A stretch of DNA of 64,000 nucleotides from Marinifilum sp. D737 (GCF_026672275.1 NZ_JANQCD010000022.1:1-64000), one strand, 5' to 3'; shown: positions 46,490 to 56,571, numbered from the stretch's first letter. The notes: generated by a model not told the origin, from the sequence alone. A program made the numbers and translations.

Positions 46490-47938
46490 TTATTCGTATT
46501 GAACTATTTTTAATACCATACCTGGTTCAACAACATTAGATTGATTTATGTTATTTACCTCAACCAGATCTTTAACAGACTCTACTTTAAACCTATTGGC
46601 AATTGATTGCAAACTATCACCTTCTTGGACCTCATAAAGTAGAAATTTGCTCTGTTTCAACAATGGATCTCTTTGAGGCTTTTGAGCAATCTCTTCGGAT
46701 GGTTTCACCCAAATTTTTAATCGTTGACCAATGTAGATATCATGATTCTTCATATTATTCCACTCCATAATATTGTGTGTGGTACAAGAATAGTTCATAG
46801 CTATTTTATGAAAATACTCTCCAGCTTTAACAACATGATAGATCATATATTTCCCTTTGGTAGAAGAAAGTTCTTTTTGCAATTCAAGGTACTTCTTAGG
46901 TTGATCCTTCATTGCATAAATTTCTTCTTCATTGTCGATAAACAAACCAATTTTTTCGACAGGAAGAACCAATTGAGCAGGCAACTCTCCTGTAGGAATT
47001 ATATCTCGTTTGTATGTAGGATTTAATTTTCTAATTTCTTCTATCGGCACATCAATTACCGCTGCCACATGTTTAAACAATACACTTTTCTTCACATTCA
47101 CCGGTGATACCCTAAAATAAGGATATTGATTTGGTTCAGCCACAATATTGTGCTCTCTACTATAATTTAAAATGTAATTTGCCGCAATAAAAATTGGCAC
47201 ATAATTTCTGGTTTGCTGTGGTAAATATGGTGATATTTCCCAGAAATCAGTTTTACCACCTGAACGCTGAATTGCCTCACGCACAACTCCAGGCCCTCCA
47301 TTATAAGCTGCAATAGCCAATTGCCAATCGCCAAAAATACGGTGCAAATACTGCAAATACCTGCAAGCTGCTTCGGTTGATTTCTCTGGATCCATTCTCT
47401 CATCAACATAGGAAGTAACCTTTAAATCAAACATTTTGCATGAATTATACATAAACTGCCATAGGCCCATTGCTCCCGATCTAGATCTTGCTTTAGGATC
47501 CAAAGCAGATTCTATTACCGAAAGATACTTTAGTTCCAATGGCAAATTATATTTGTCCAAACACTCTTCGAAAATTGGAAAATACAATTCCGAACGTTCA
47601 ATTATTTTTCCGGTTTTCTCTCGATGACGCACTGCATATGCTTCAATAAATCGACGAACCACTGGTTTGTAATCCAACTGTATTGGTGTCAGATCATTTA
47701 AACGTTTCATTCTTTCTTTATATATCTCATCCGAAAAAACAGGAATATAATTCGCATCTAAAATTTCATTGTCTGGAAGTTCTTCTTTCAATATCTCATC
47801 AGTAAAATACATTAATCTTTGGTTGACTTCTTCTGCATTTTCTGGTTTTTCTTTTTGCAGAATGCTAAACAAAGATTGAGCAGATACAGCAGAACTGCCT
47901 ACAAGAGAGATTAACAAAAGAAGGATAAAATTCTTCAT
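46490..47938 (-). CDS. Membrane-bound lytic murein transglycosylase (MltD-like)
   Basis: A peptidoglycan-cleaving enzyme. Start at 47938, since MKNFILLLLISLVGSSAVSAQ is a signal peptide; 24 codons upstream are also open. The Slt/MltD catalytic domain is at about 115-270: the catalytic Glu is in LKYLSVIESALDPKARS, followed by GAMGLWQFMY and AIAAYNGGPGVV. Two LysM-type peptidoglycan-binding repeats follow (YHVVKAGEYFHKIAMNYS and YEVQEGDSLQSIANRF). First gene of the group with the DUF4837 gene. Confidence 0.94.
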   Translation of the reverse strand: MKNFILLLLISLVGSSAVSAQSLFSILQKEKPENAEEVNQRLMYFTDEILKEELPDNEILDANYIPVFSDEIYKERMKRLNDLTPIQLDYKPVVRRFIEAYAVRHREKTGKIIERSELYFPIFEECLDKYNLPLELKYLSVIESALDPKARSRSGAMGLWQFMYNSCKMFDLKVTSYVDERMDPEKSTEAACRYLQYLHRIFGDWQLAIAAYNGGPGVVREAIQRSGGKTDFWEISPYLPQQTRNYVPIFIAANYILNYSREHNIVAEPNQYPYFRVSPVNVKKSVLFKHVAAVIDVPIEEIRKLNPTYKRDIIPTGELPAQLVLPVEKIGLFIDNEEEIYAMKDQPKKYLELQKELSSTKGKYMIYHVVKAGEYFHKIAMNYSCTTHNIMEWNNMKNHDIYIGQRLKIWVKPSEEIAQKPQRDPLLKQSKFLLYEVQEGDSLQSIANRFKVESVKDLVEVNNINQSNVVEPGMVLKIVQYE

Positions 47939-48071
47939 GCAAACTAGTGGTTTAGGTTTAGGGATTTCTAAATTCGAATTGAAAATAATTAATTTACAAC
48001 TAGCATCCAAATGATTTTACAAGTTTTAAACTAATTTTTTAGTTGATTTAGTTTTAAAAAACAGAGTCATT

Positions 48072-48097
48072 AAAAAAGGCAGGTAAATAACCTGCCT
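48072..48097 (-). terminator. Terminator after tatA
   Basis: On the minus strand AGGCAGGT pairs with ACCTGCCT (48097-48090 with 48084-48077) around 5 bases, followed by TTTTTT. It begins 6 bases after the tatA stop. Confidence 0.93.
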
Positions 48098-48102
48098 CTC
48101 AT

Positions 48103-48300
48103 TTATTTTTCTAACGACTCTTTATCCTTATTGTTTTGATCCTGGTCTTGATCCGTAGCCTTTTTAAACTCCTTCATTCCTTGACCTAATCCTTTCATTA
48201 ATTCAGGAATTTTTTTGCCACCAAAAAGAAGTAAGATTACAAATACAATTATTACGATTTGCCAGGGACCAATCATTCCCGCTATTACAAAAAGATTCAT
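48103..48300 (-). CDS. tatA: Sec-independent translocase subunit TatA
   Basis: A 65-residue TatA/TatE-type protein, one of the pore-forming subunits for export of folded proteins. N-terminal membrane helix (about 8-25, [20 protein letters not shown]), the [23 protein letters not shown] amphipathic helix, and a short acidic tail. No tatC is in the window. It follows rseP by about 50 bases and closes the operon before the terminator. Confidence 0.93.
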   Translation of the reverse strand: MNLFVIAGMIGPWQIVIIVFVILLLFGGKKIPELMKGLGQGMKEFKKATDQDQDQNNKDKESLEK

Positions 48301-48353
48301 ATCAGTTGAGTTTTAGTATTTACAGTGCTAATATAGTATTTTTAATGCAATAA

Positions 48354-49706
48354 TTACCAATTGGATACCCATTTCACCACATCATTGGCATTTGCAAAAA
48401 TAAGCAAACCAAAAAGTAAAACCATTCCTGTAACCTGTGCATACTCCATAAACTTATCGCCGGGCTTTCTTCCTGTAATTATTTCATACATCAAGAATAA
48501 CACATGACCACCATCCAATGCTGGAATTGGTAGGATATTCATAATCGCCAAAATAATAGAAAGAAAGGCTGTTAACTCCCAGAAAGCATGCCAATCCCAA
48601 ACCGATGGGAAAATACTTCCAATGGTACCAAATCCTCCAATTGATTTGTATCCCTTGATATCTTTATCGAAAATTAAACCAAACTGTTTTAGGTAATCAT
48701 TCAGTTTTTTAAATCCTTTTCCAATACCAGCAGGAACAGCTTGTGCAAATGTATATTCTACAGCTTCATACTTAAATCCGCTAAGGTCTAACAAAGGTTG
48801 AAAACCGATTAAGCCTTCATCGGTTGTAGTTAATTTTATATTTAATTCCTGATTGTTTCTTGAAATTAAAACATTAATCTCTTGTCCTGCCTGCGTAGCT
48901 AAATACTCTTTGTATTCATCAAAATACGTAAAATTCACTCCATTCACACTTACAATCTCATCATCTTTTTGCAAGCCTGCCAACTTAGCTGGTGAATCTT
49001 TAGCTACTTTACCTATTTTCATTGGGTGAAATGGATAACGAATACTAATCGTTGGATCGACACCAAACTTTTTACTGCTTCGTTCAATTAATGCTGGAAT
49101 ATACGTTGCTGGAATTGCAACATCCACATTTGCTCCATCGCGAATCACTTGAATTGATGAAGGTCGATTTAGAATAATCTCTGGCATGATTTGAGAAAAT
49201 CTTTCTACTTTTTGATTATCCAAAGCAACAATAATATCTCCATCCTTTAAGCCAATACTTTCCGACAAAGAATCACAAACAATACCATACTTTGCATTTT
49301 CAGCTGGTAAATACTGTTCTCCCCAAGCGAATAAAACGGCTGTGTAGATAACAAATGCCAAGATGAAGTTTACCAATACCCCACCAACCATAATTAACAA
49401 GCGCTGCCATGCTGGTTTTGATCTAAATTCGTATGATTTTGGAGGCAGTGCCATTTGTTCCTTATCCATCGATTCATCAATCATTCCTGAAATTTTCACA
49501 TATCCACCAAGAGGAATCCAGCCAATACCATATTCTGTTTCTCCTTTTTTAAATTTAAAAAGAGAAAATCCAGGATTAAAGAACATATAAAATTTCTCAA
49601 CCCTTGTTTTGAACAATTTTGCAAATACAAAGTGTCCTAACTCATGTAAAACCACAAGAATAGACAAACTCAATAAAAACTGTCCTATTTTAACCAATAC
49701 ATCCAT
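48354..49706 (-). CDS. rseP: Site-2 intramembrane zinc protease RseP
   Basis: A 450-residue membrane metalloprotease of the S2P/RseP family, which cuts anti-sigma factors and signal-peptide remnants inside the membrane. HExxH is in VVLHELGHFVFAKLF (about 20-34) and the third metal ligand in LPIPALDGGHVLF (about 402-414). Two PDZ-like regions lie between (SLGLKDGDIIVALDN and AGLQKDDEIVSVNG). The order dxr-rseP on one strand is common in bacteria. The 129-base gap to dxr holds a short AT-rich repeat. Confidence 0.95.
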   Translation of the reverse strand: MDVLVKIGQFLLSLSILVVLHELGHFVFAKLFKTRVEKFYMFFNPGFSLFKFKKGETEYGIGWIPLGGYVKISGMIDESMDKEQMALPPKSYEFRSKPAWQRLLIMVGGVLVNFILAFVIYTAVLFAWGEQYLPAENAKYGIVCDSLSESIGLKDGDIIVALDNQKVERFSQIMPEIILNRPSSIQVIRDGANVDVAIPATYIPALIERSSKKFGVDPTISIRYPFHPMKIGKVAKDSPAKLAGLQKDDEIVSVNGVNFTYFDEYKEYLATQAGQEINVLISRNNQELNIKLTTTDEGLIGFQPLLDLSGFKYEAVEYTFAQAVPAGIGKGFKKLNDYLKQFGLIFDKDIKGYKSIGGFGTIGSIFPSVWDWHAFWELTAFLSIILAIMNILPIPALDGGHVLFLMYEIITGRKPGDKFMEYAQVTGMVLLFGLLIFANANDVVKWVSNW

Positions 49707-49780
49707 TCAAATATTTATTTGTAACAGGTAATAAATCAGGAGTAAATAACTCTCATTACACCATACTATTTTTCTACCTG

Positions 49781-49810
49781 CTAATTGTTAATTACTAATT
49801 GTTAATTGTA
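49781..49810. repeat. AT-rich interspersed repeat between dxr and rseP
   Basis: Contains AATTGTTAATTACTAATTG (49783-49801), identical over 19 bases to the right arm of the inverted repeat in the SUF operon (6014-6032), followed by another TTAATTG unit. Related sequences lie at 62131-62158 and 63701-63810. Confidence 0.6.
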
Positions 49811-49835
49811 AAAGGCTGCCTAAGATAATTATTTT

Positions 49836-50984
49836 TTACAACATGGCTTCTGCCAATCTTCTCGCTTCTGAATCAGATAAAACATAGTCTTCATAGCTTG
49901 GTTTCTGAATAAAACTTGCTTTATTCATTACTTCTTCAATGATATCACTCATTTGCAAGAATCCAACTTGATCTTTAAGAAAAGCGTCAACTACAATTTC
50001 GTTTGCAGCATTAATTACACATGGCAAATTACCACCTTTATTCATGGCTTCGTAAGCAAGAGCCAAATTTTTAAAGTTCTCAGAATCGGCAGGAGCAAAA
50101 TTCAATTCAGGATAATCTAAAAAATTAAAACGAGGAAAGTCTGTTTTTAATCTCTTTGGGTAAGTAAGAGCAAACTGAATTGGCAGTTTCATATCAGGCA
50201 AACCCATTTGTGCTTTCATCGATCCATCCTGAAACTGAACAATGGAATGAACGATTGACTGATGATGTACAATCACATCAACCTGATCGGGACGTAGATC
50301 AAACAACCATTTTGCTTCAATTGCTTCAAAACCTTTATTCATCATACTTGCCGAATCTATGGTAATTTTTGCTCCCATATCCCAATTCGGATGCTTCAAG
50401 GCTTGCTTGGCGGTAACATTTTCAAGGAATTTTTTATCTTTTCCTCTAAACGGACCTCCCGAAGCTGTCAGATATATTTTCTCAATTGGATTATCGAACT
50501 CACCCAATAAACACTGAAAAATTGCTGAGTGCTCCGAATCAACAGGGTAAATACTTACACCATACTCCAATGCAAATTTCTGTATGATATCACCAGCAAC
50601 CACCAATGTTTCCTTGTTTGCCAAAGCGATATTTTTTCTGGCTTTAATGGCATTTATTGTAGGCAACAACCCCGAATATCCAACCATTGCAGTAACTACA
50701 ACATCAATGGCCCCCATTTGAACAACTTGAGCAATAGCTTCGTGACCAGCATAAACCTTTATTGGCTCATCCTTTAAAGCTTCAACAAGTTGAGGGTATT
50801 TCTCTTCTTTGGCTATAACAACAACATCAGGCTTAAATTTCTTTGCCTGTTCTATTAGTAATTCTACTTGATTGTTTGCAGTTAAAACATCTACAACAAA
50901 TTCTTCGGGATTTGCTTCTACCACTTCCAATGTTTGGGTTCCAATGGAACCCGTCGATCCCAGAATAGCAATATGCTTACTCAT
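49836..50984 (-). CDS. dxr: 1-deoxy-D-xylulose 5-phosphate reductoisomerase
   Basis: Second enzyme of the MEP route to isoprenoids, NADPH-dependent. The 382 residues start MSKHIAILGSTGSIGTQTLEVV (nucleotide-binding loop GSTGSIG). The metal/substrate blocks ALANKETLVVAG, PVDSEHSAIFQCL, LTASGGPFRG and the later KGFEAIEAKWLF are all visible. It precedes rseP and follows the M23 peptidase gene by 20 bases. Confidence 0.97.
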   Translation of the reverse strand: MSKHIAILGSTGSIGTQTLEVVEANPEEFVVDVLTANNQVELLIEQAKKFKPDVVVIAKEEKYPQLVEALKDEPIKVYAGHEAIAQVVQMGAIDVVVTAMVGYSGLLPTINAIKARKNIALANKETLVVAGDIIQKFALEYGVSIYPVDSEHSAIFQCLLGEFDNPIEKIYLTASGGPFRGKDKKFLENVTAKQALKHPNWDMGAKITIDSASMMNKGFEAIEAKWLFDLRPDQVDVIVHHQSIVHSIVQFQDGSMKAQMGLPDMKLPIQFALTYPKRLKTDFPRFNFLDYPELNFAPADSENFKNLALAYEAMNKGGNLPCVINAANEIVVDAFLKDQVGFLQMSDIIEEVMNKASFIQKPSYEDYVLSDSEARRLAEAML

Positions 50985-51004
50985 TAATAATTAGAGTTTT
51001 GTTT

Positions 51005-51877
51005 TTAAAATTTTATATAGTCTTCAGGGTTTAAAGGTTGTCCGTTATGCCACAATTCAAAATGCAAATGCGGACCAGAAGTTAACTCTCCTGAATTTCC
51101 CAACAATGCTATTGCTTCTCCAGCTTTTACATGCTCACCTGCTTTTTTCAAAAGCTCAGAATTGTGTTTATACACCGAAAGTAAATTATTCGAATGTTGA
51201 ATTTGAATCACGTATCCTGTATTCAAAGTCCACTCCGAAAAAATAACTGTTCCATCTAAAACAGAAGATATACGTTCATTTACACCTCCTACAATATCAG
51301 TACCATAATGTTGAGACTTACTATCAAAATGATTTGAGATCATTCCCTTTATAGGTGAAAAGAAATGTGTATTTGACAATCCCCTTGATTTTGGAGCATC
51401 TTCAAGAGTTAAGTTGTATTTTTCATCTTCCTCATGATCCAAACGGAACAAGGAATCGGATTCTGTTCTTGTAAAACTCAAATTTTTATATTTTGGATCA
51501 ACAATAGAATCGGAAGCACTTTGAACCACATTATCAAAATCATTTCCTTCCACTATATTTCGAACCCCTTGAAAAAAACGATCTCGTTTCTCCAATTCAA
51601 GAATCAATGAATCCACCAGAATGTCATTATTCTCAATATTTCTTCTCATTTCTCCATCTGGATAGCCAGGAATGTACTCTCGTAAAGGCGTAAAAGCAAT
51701 CAATAAGGTTACTAAAACGATTAACAGAACCGAAAATAGTCCTGTTACGGTAAATACATTTAATCGTGATAGTCGAATAGACAATACTTCATCAAACGTG
51801 GCTTCGTTGGATATTGTTAGTCTGTATTTATTCTTTAATTTTTCAATTAAAGGCTTTTTCTCATTTAAACTACTCAT
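51005..51877 (-). CDS. M23 family metallopeptidase
   Basis: A 290-residue membrane-anchored peptidase of the LytM/M23 type that cuts peptidoglycan cross-links or controls enzymes doing so. One membrane helix (about 40-62), an outside linker, and a C-terminal M23 domain (about 180-290): first metal ligand in SQHYGTDIVGG, then SGPHLHFELWHNGQPLNPEDY. All metal-binding positions (HxxxD, HxH) are kept, so it should be active. First gene of the group M23-dxr-rseP-tatA. Confidence 0.93.
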   Translation of the reverse strand: MSSLNEKKPLIEKLKNKYRLTISNEATFDEVLSIRLSRLNVFTVTGLFSVLLIVLVTLLIAFTPLREYIPGYPDGEMRRNIENNDILVDSLILELEKRDRFFQGVRNIVEGNDFDNVVQSASDSIVDPKYKNLSFTRTESDSLFRLDHEEDEKYNLTLEDAPKSRGLSNTHFFSPIKGMISNHFDSKSQHYGTDIVGGVNERISSVLDGTVIFSEWTLNTGYVIQIQHSNNLLSVYKHNSELLKKAGEHVKAGEAIALLGNSGELTSGPHLHFELWHNGQPLNPEDYIKF

Positions 51878-51954
51878 ACTGATAGTATCTGAAAAGATTT
51901 ACGCAAAGGTAACAGAAATCAACGAAATTGTATGTTTTTTAAATCAGAAGGAAT

Positions 51955-51988
51955 AAAAAAAGGCTTAGGAAAAATCCTAAGCCTTAAA
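51955..51988 (-). terminator. Terminator downstream of the tRNA pair
   Basis: AAGGCTTAGGA (51960-51970) and TCCTAAGCCTT (51975-51985) form a perfect 11-bp stem; on the minus strand it is followed by TTTTTT. It lies just after the second transcribed initiator tRNA gene. Confidence 0.92.
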
Positions 51989-51993
51989 CTAAG

Positions 51994-52066
<73 letters not shown>

Positions 52067-52150
52067 ATATATTTTTTAGAAATTATCTGTCTTAATAATT
52101 TGCCTTTCGGCGAAAAAATAAGCTTTGACTAAATCAAAGCTCAACCTTAG

Positions 52151-52223
<73 letters not shown>

Positions 52224-52383
52224 ATATATCTTAAGACTTATCTCTTTCGTTTTGCGGTTGCAAAGATAAGAGCCTTTTATTCCAAAACAAAATTTTAGTG
52301 CTTTTTTTTTAATAATTCCAATAAAAACAACACTTTCAGAAGCTTTTTACCTTGTTAATCAGATCAATAAGCATTAAAAAAAA

Positions 52384-52833
52384 TTAATCATTCTGAACCA
52401 CTTCTTTTATATCAAGGAAAGCTTCCTCCAATAAACTCATTTTCTGAAATAAAAATTGATAATACTCCTCCCAGTTCTCCTTTTTATACACCGAAGCTCC
52501 TCTCAACTGAAAGTAGACAAGGCTTACCTCTTTAAAGCCTTCAATAAAATAATTCTTATCCCAAATCAGTTCATCACCACAAGTATCTTCAACAACTGGT
52601 CGATACTTCATGAATTTATCATACACAGAATAACGCTTATCATCCGACTTACTATCAATTTGTAGCATTACAAATGCGCCATCTTCATTTAAATCAAATT
52701 TTAATTGTGCTTCTTTGATTTGTGTTCCTTTCAAAACCCAGGAAGTCATTTTTCGACCTTGCTTTTTCGAGTATCGTTTAAAACCATCCCAAAATTGAAT
52801 CCTAAACTCTCTCTTTTCTTCTTTCGTGTACAT
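52384..52833 (-). CDS. DUF4268 domain protein
   Basis: A 149-residue soluble protein with the DUF4268 pattern: REFRIQFWDGFKRYSKKQG at the start, WVLKGTQIKEAQLKFD and MLQIDSKSDDKRYSVYDKFM in the middle. The family is related to nuclease-fold proteins seen next to restriction systems, but stand-alone copies like this one are common in Bacteroidota and have no assigned function. Single gene. Confidence 0.88.
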   Translation of the reverse strand: MYTKEEKREFRIQFWDGFKRYSKKQGRKMTSWVLKGTQIKEAQLKFDLNEDGAFVMLQIDSKSDDKRYSVYDKFMKYRPVVEDTCGDELIWDKNYFIEGFKEVSLVYFQLRGASVYKKENWEEYYQFLFQKMSLLEEAFLDIKEVVQND

Positions 52834-52962
52834 TCAAAAATCTATTTTACTGCAAAACTAATAGTTCTTTCTCACACTATAAGAAACTATCAATTAATTT
52901 GTAGCAATTTTCAGAATAAAAAATAATCTTATCTTTAACTACTCTAAATTAGTTTGGATTTA

Positions 52963-54108
52963 ATGAGATTATACGATATATATTTTCCCTTTATTACTCT
53001 ATTTGTATTGATTTCTTGTAGCTTGCATGGATATTCCCAACAGGAAACCATGCCAGATAGTCTGATCGTTTCTTCCTATGTTGAAGGTCCTCATATCAGA
53101 CAAACTTCAAGTAATCGAGTTGATGTTTATTACATTCAACATGATAGTATCAAAAACAAAACCAAGAAAATATCACGATCTCTTCGATACAAAAACGACA
53201 CCTTAACATTTAAAGGTTTTGCAGGCTCCGATACATTAACTTATATTATACCTCAGAAAATCAGACCTCGATCTGGAATATTTGAGAAAGCAGATAAGGT
53301 AATTGTTCTGGGTGATATTCATGGAGAATTGAAGGCGTTGACTAACATTCTTCGCTATAACAATGTAATTGATGAAAAGAATCGCTGGACATTTGGCGAT
53401 GGACATATTGTTTTCACTGGCGACGTATTCGATCGAGGGAATAAGGTAACTGAATGTCTATGGCTAATATTCCAACTTGAAATACAAGCTGAAAAAGCCG
53501 GTGGACGAGTACATTATATAATAGGCAATCACGAAATGATGGCTTTATTATTTGATGACAGATACGTAGATAAAAAGTACAAACATGCAGCGCGATATTT
53601 AAAATATCATTATTCACATTTTTTTGGTAAACACACCGTTCTTGGAAACTGGTTACGCTCTAAAAATACGCTCTTGCGAATAGGTGATCAGCTTTTTGTT
53701 CACGGAGGAATTTCTCCTCAATTTCTGGAGAAAAAGATGAAAATTGACGATGTGAATATGAAAATGCGATATCACTTAAACAATTATACTCAACTTGAAG
53801 ATACTACATTAGTCGATTTATTCTTATATTCATATAGTCCTTTGTGGTATAGAGGATATCTGTCAAGAACTCCAAGTTACGATAGAATTTCTCTTGCCGA
53901 AGTAATTAAGACACTAGATTTTTATGAATCAATGGTAATAATTTTTGGTCATACTCCTGTGGCACGAGTTTATCCTTTTTATTCTTTTAAACTCATTGCT
54001 ATGGATGTTCCTATCGGAGATCCAAACTTCATTGACCAAGCCTTACTGATTGAGAATCAAAAATATTATCGGATATTTGCACACAAAGAAAAAGAACGAT
54101 TACGTTAA
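52963..54108 (+). CDS. Exported metallophosphoesterase
   Basis: A 381-residue calcineurin-like phosphoesterase. The first ATG of the frame is at 52963; a TTG lies three codons upstream. N-terminal signal (about 1-25, with SCSLHGYSQ, so either signal peptidase I or lipoprotein processing). The phosphoesterase motifs follow in order: GDIHGE (about 122), FTGDVFDRG (about 153), GNHEM (about 188), FVHGGISP (about 246) and FGHTP (about 335). This order resembles the protein-phosphatase/ApaH branch. First gene of a three-gene unit with a DUF4956 and a CotH-like gene. Confidence 0.9.
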   Translation: MRLYDIYFPFITLFVLISCSLHGYSQQETMPDSLIVSSYVEGPHIRQTSSNRVDVYYIQHDSIKNKTKKISRSLRYKNDTLTFKGFAGSDTLTYIIPQKIRPRSGIFEKADKVIVLGDIHGELKALTNILRYNNVIDEKNRWTFGDGHIVFTGDVFDRGNKVTECLWLIFQLEIQAEKAGGRVHYIIGNHEMMALLFDDRYVDKKYKHAARYLKYHYSHFFGKHTVLGNWLRSKNTLLRIGDQLFVHGGISPQFLEKKMKIDDVNMKMRYHLNNYTQLEDTTLVDLFLYSYSPLWYRGYLSRTPSYDRISLAEVIKTLDFYESMVIIFGHTPVARVYPFYSFKLIAMDVPIGDPNFIDQALLIENQKYYRIFAHKEKERLR

Positions 54109-54120
54109 AGCAGACAAACA

Positions 54121-54801
54121 ATGGAACTACTCACTAGTCTAATCAATACTGTAGATGTACCAAGCACTGTTATCCTTTCCAATAACATGGTTGAACTTTT
54201 GCTTAGGTTTGTATTAAACATCGTTGTAACCATTTTTGTTGTCAACTATGTATATTTTAGGGCAACAGGAAAAAGAACCTACGTTTTTACTTATATCATG
54301 ATAAGTACAACCGTATTTTTCCTTTGTTTCTTACTAGGAAATATCGACTTACAACTTGGTTTTGCTCTCGGTCTTTTTGCAATTTTCGGTATTATTCGTT
54401 ACCGTACCGATACCATTCCAATACGGGAAATGACTTACCTGTTTTTGGTTATTACCATTTCTATCATCAATGCTTTGGCAAGACGAGATGTTAGTTTAGG
54501 TGAAATAATAATTACCAATGTAGCATTCATGCTTACCACTTATATCATGGAAAGAGTTTGGATGCGCAGGCATATGGCACGTAGAACCATAATTTATGAT
54601 CGAATGGATTTGATTCACCCGGATAAACATGATTTGTTAAGACAAGACATAAAAGAAAGAACCGGTCTGGAAATAAACAGATTTAAAATTGGCCAGATAG
54701 ACTTAGCTAAAAACAGCATCAGGTTAACTATTTTTTATAAAGATGTGGTAGGCAACAACATCTTAACCGATGCAGAATTAAGTGATAAAGGCATGGAATA
54801 A
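54121..54801 (+). CDS. DUF4956 membrane protein
   Basis: A 226-residue protein with an N-terminal membrane region of about four helices (about 22-130) and a soluble C-terminal part of about 80 residues. The sequence LGFALGLFAIFGIIRYRTDTIPIREMTYLF is the conserved core (about 80-110; given as LGLFAIFGIIRYRTD). DUF4956 genes often stand beside VTC-type polyphosphate polymerase and CotH genes; here no VTC gene is present. It starts 12 bases after the phosphoesterase gene, so the two are co-transcribed. Confidence 0.92.
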   Translation: MELLTSLINTVDVPSTVILSNNMVELLLRFVLNIVVTIFVVNYVYFRATGKRTYVFTYIMISTTVFFLCFLLGNIDLQLGFALGLFAIFGIIRYRTDTIPIREMTYLFLVITISIINALARRDVSLGEIIITNVAFMLTTYIMERVWMRRHMARRTIIYDRMDLIHPDKHDLLRQDIKERTGLEINRFKIGQIDLAKNSIRLTIFYKDVVGNNILTDAELSDKGME

Positions 54802-54836
54802 ATACAAATAGAAACCAACAAACCCACTATATATAT

Positions 54837-55919
54837 ATGAATTCGAAAATCCGATATATCGTGTTTTCATTTCTACTAATACTCCTTAGTAGCATAAATT
54901 CACTTGGCCTATCCCAAAATATCCAGGATAGTGTTAGCTTATTCAAAGCGCCTAATCTTTTTGAATCCGACACCTTAATAAAATTATCCATTACCACCGA
55001 TTTAAGAACCTTGGTAAGAGATATAGGTGAGAAAAATAAATATCACAAAGCAAGGTTATCTTACCATCAAGGAGATTCAATTGTTACCATGAGTGTACAA
55101 TTAAAAACCAGAGGTAATTTCAGAAAAGATAGAAGTATTTGCCCTTTTCCTCCAATTCGAATTAAATTCAATAAAGCTGAATCAAGTTACTCCCTTTTTC
55201 ATGGGCAAGGAAAACTTAAAATGGTTACCCATTGTCATAACAAAAACGAAAGGTATCAGCAAATGCTCCTCCAGGAATACCTGATATATAAAGCATACAA
55301 TCTATTTTCTCCTGAAAGTTTCAATGTGCGTCTTGCCGAGATTACTTACAAAGACAGTAAAAATCAAATGGGTCCATTGAAAAAATATGCATTTTTTATC
55401 GAAGACTTTGAAGATATGGCTGTTCGAAATGGTAAAATTCCAAGGTATGAGAAAAAAATTCATCAGGACCACACTCTTATTGGTAAAATAACCAAGTTGG
55501 CCGTATTTCAATACATGGTTGGCAATACCGACTGGGGAGTTCCAACCCTTCACAATATTAAATTAATTGCCAAAACACCAACTTCCAGACCTGTACCAGT
55601 TCCTTATGATTTTGATTGGGCAAGTTTGGTAAATGCTCCTTATGCTGTACCAAACCCGAAGTTAAATATTAAGTCTATCCATGATCGATTATATCGTGGA
55701 TACAAAAGAACAGCCAAAGATTTGGAATATATTTTTAGGGAGTTTCGAATGAAAAAAGAATCTCTTTATGAAATGTATACAAGTTGCCCGTACCTGAATG
55801 ACAAAGAGAAAGAGCGTGTATTAAATTATTTCGATGAATTTTATGAAATAATAGATGATCCTAGATCTGTTAAAAGAGAGTTCATCGATAATGCACGAAC
55901 AATTAAGTACAAGAAATAA
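54837..55919 (+). CDS. CotH-like exported kinase-fold protein
   Basis: A 360-residue protein with a signal peptide (about 1-26, ending GLSQ). It has a CotH-like pattern: LKTRGNFRKDRSICPFPPIRIKF (about 90-112; the key part is LKTRGNFR), LLQEYLIYKAYNLFS, then GNTDWGVPTLHNIKLI with a likely catalytic Asp and YDFDWASLVNAPYA with likely metal-binding Asp residues. CotH proteins are atypical kinases, known from spore coat phosphorylation. The match is at motif level, so kinase activity is likely but unproven. Third gene of the unit. Confidence 0.72.
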   Translation: MNSKIRYIVFSFLLILLSSINSLGLSQNIQDSVSLFKAPNLFESDTLIKLSITTDLRTLVRDIGEKNKYHKARLSYHQGDSIVTMSVQLKTRGNFRKDRSICPFPPIRIKFNKAESSYSLFHGQGKLKMVTHCHNKNERYQQMLLQEYLIYKAYNLFSPESFNVRLAEITYKDSKNQMGPLKKYAFFIEDFEDMAVRNGKIPRYEKKIHQDHTLIGKITKLAVFQYMVGNTDWGVPTLHNIKLIAKTPTSRPVPVPYDFDWASLVNAPYAVPNPKLNIKSIHDRLYRGYKRTAKDLEYIFREFRMKKESLYEMYTSCPYLNDKEKERVLNYFDEFYEIIDDPRSVKREFIDNARTIKYKK

Positions 55920-55939
55920 TTGCAATTATTAATTTGAAT

Positions 55940-55947
55940 TATATTTG
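55940..55947 (+). promoter_or_regulatory. Probable rnhB promoter box
   Basis: TATATTTG lies 24 bases before the rnhB ATG and fits TAnnTTTG. No clear -33 box. Confidence 0.45.
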
Positions 55948-55971
55948 TCGAAATTTTAATTTTCAACAAGT

Positions 55972-56571
55972 ATGCTTGCCACATTTTTACATGATAATAC
56001 AATTGAAGCTGGTTGCGACGAAGCTGGCCGTGGTTGCCTTGCAGGTCCGGTATTCGCTGCAGCAGTAATTCTTCCTTCCAATTTCGAAAACGAATTGTTA
56101 AACGATTCTAAAAAGCTATCCGAAAAGAGACGATATCTATTAAGAGAAACCATTGAAAAGGAAGCTATTGCATGGGCAGTTGGAATTGTTGATCATGAAG
56201 AAATAGACCAAATCAACATTCTTAATGCGTCTTTTCTTGCAATGCACCGAGCTGTTGATCAATTAAAAACCAAACCGGAACACCTTCTGATTGATGGGAA
56301 CCGATTTAATCCATACAAGGACATCAACCATACTTGTGTAATAAAAGGAGATGGAAAATACGCATCAATCGCTGCAGCTTCAATACTTGCTAAAACATAC
56401 CGTGACGATTTCATGATGAAAATTCACGAAGATTTTCCATATTACAATTGGAACAGCAACAAGGGATATCCTACAAAAAAACACCGAATTGCAATTCGCG
56501 AACACGGAATTAGCCCATTTCATCGTAAAAGTTTTGGTTTACTTCCAGACCAAATGGAATTAAAATTCTAA
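55972..56571 (+). CDS. rnhB: Ribonuclease HII
   Basis: A 199-residue RNase HII that removes single ribonucleotides and RNA from RNA-DNA hybrids. The catalytic DEAGRG motif is at about 15-20 in [21 protein letters not shown] (short form [12 protein letters not shown]), with further acidic residues in LLIDGNRF and in [21 protein letters not shown] is typical. Its own promoter box lies just upstream. Confidence 0.97.
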   Translation: MLATFLHDNTIEAGCDEAGRGCLAGPVFAAAVILPSNFENELLNDSKKLSEKRRYLLRETIEKEAIAWAVGIVDHEEIDQINILNASFLAMHRAVDQLKTKPEHLLIDGNRFNPYKDINHTCVIKGDGKYASIAAASILAKTYRDDFMMKIHEDFPYYNWNSNKGYPTKKHRIAIREHGISPFHRKSFGLLPDQMELKF

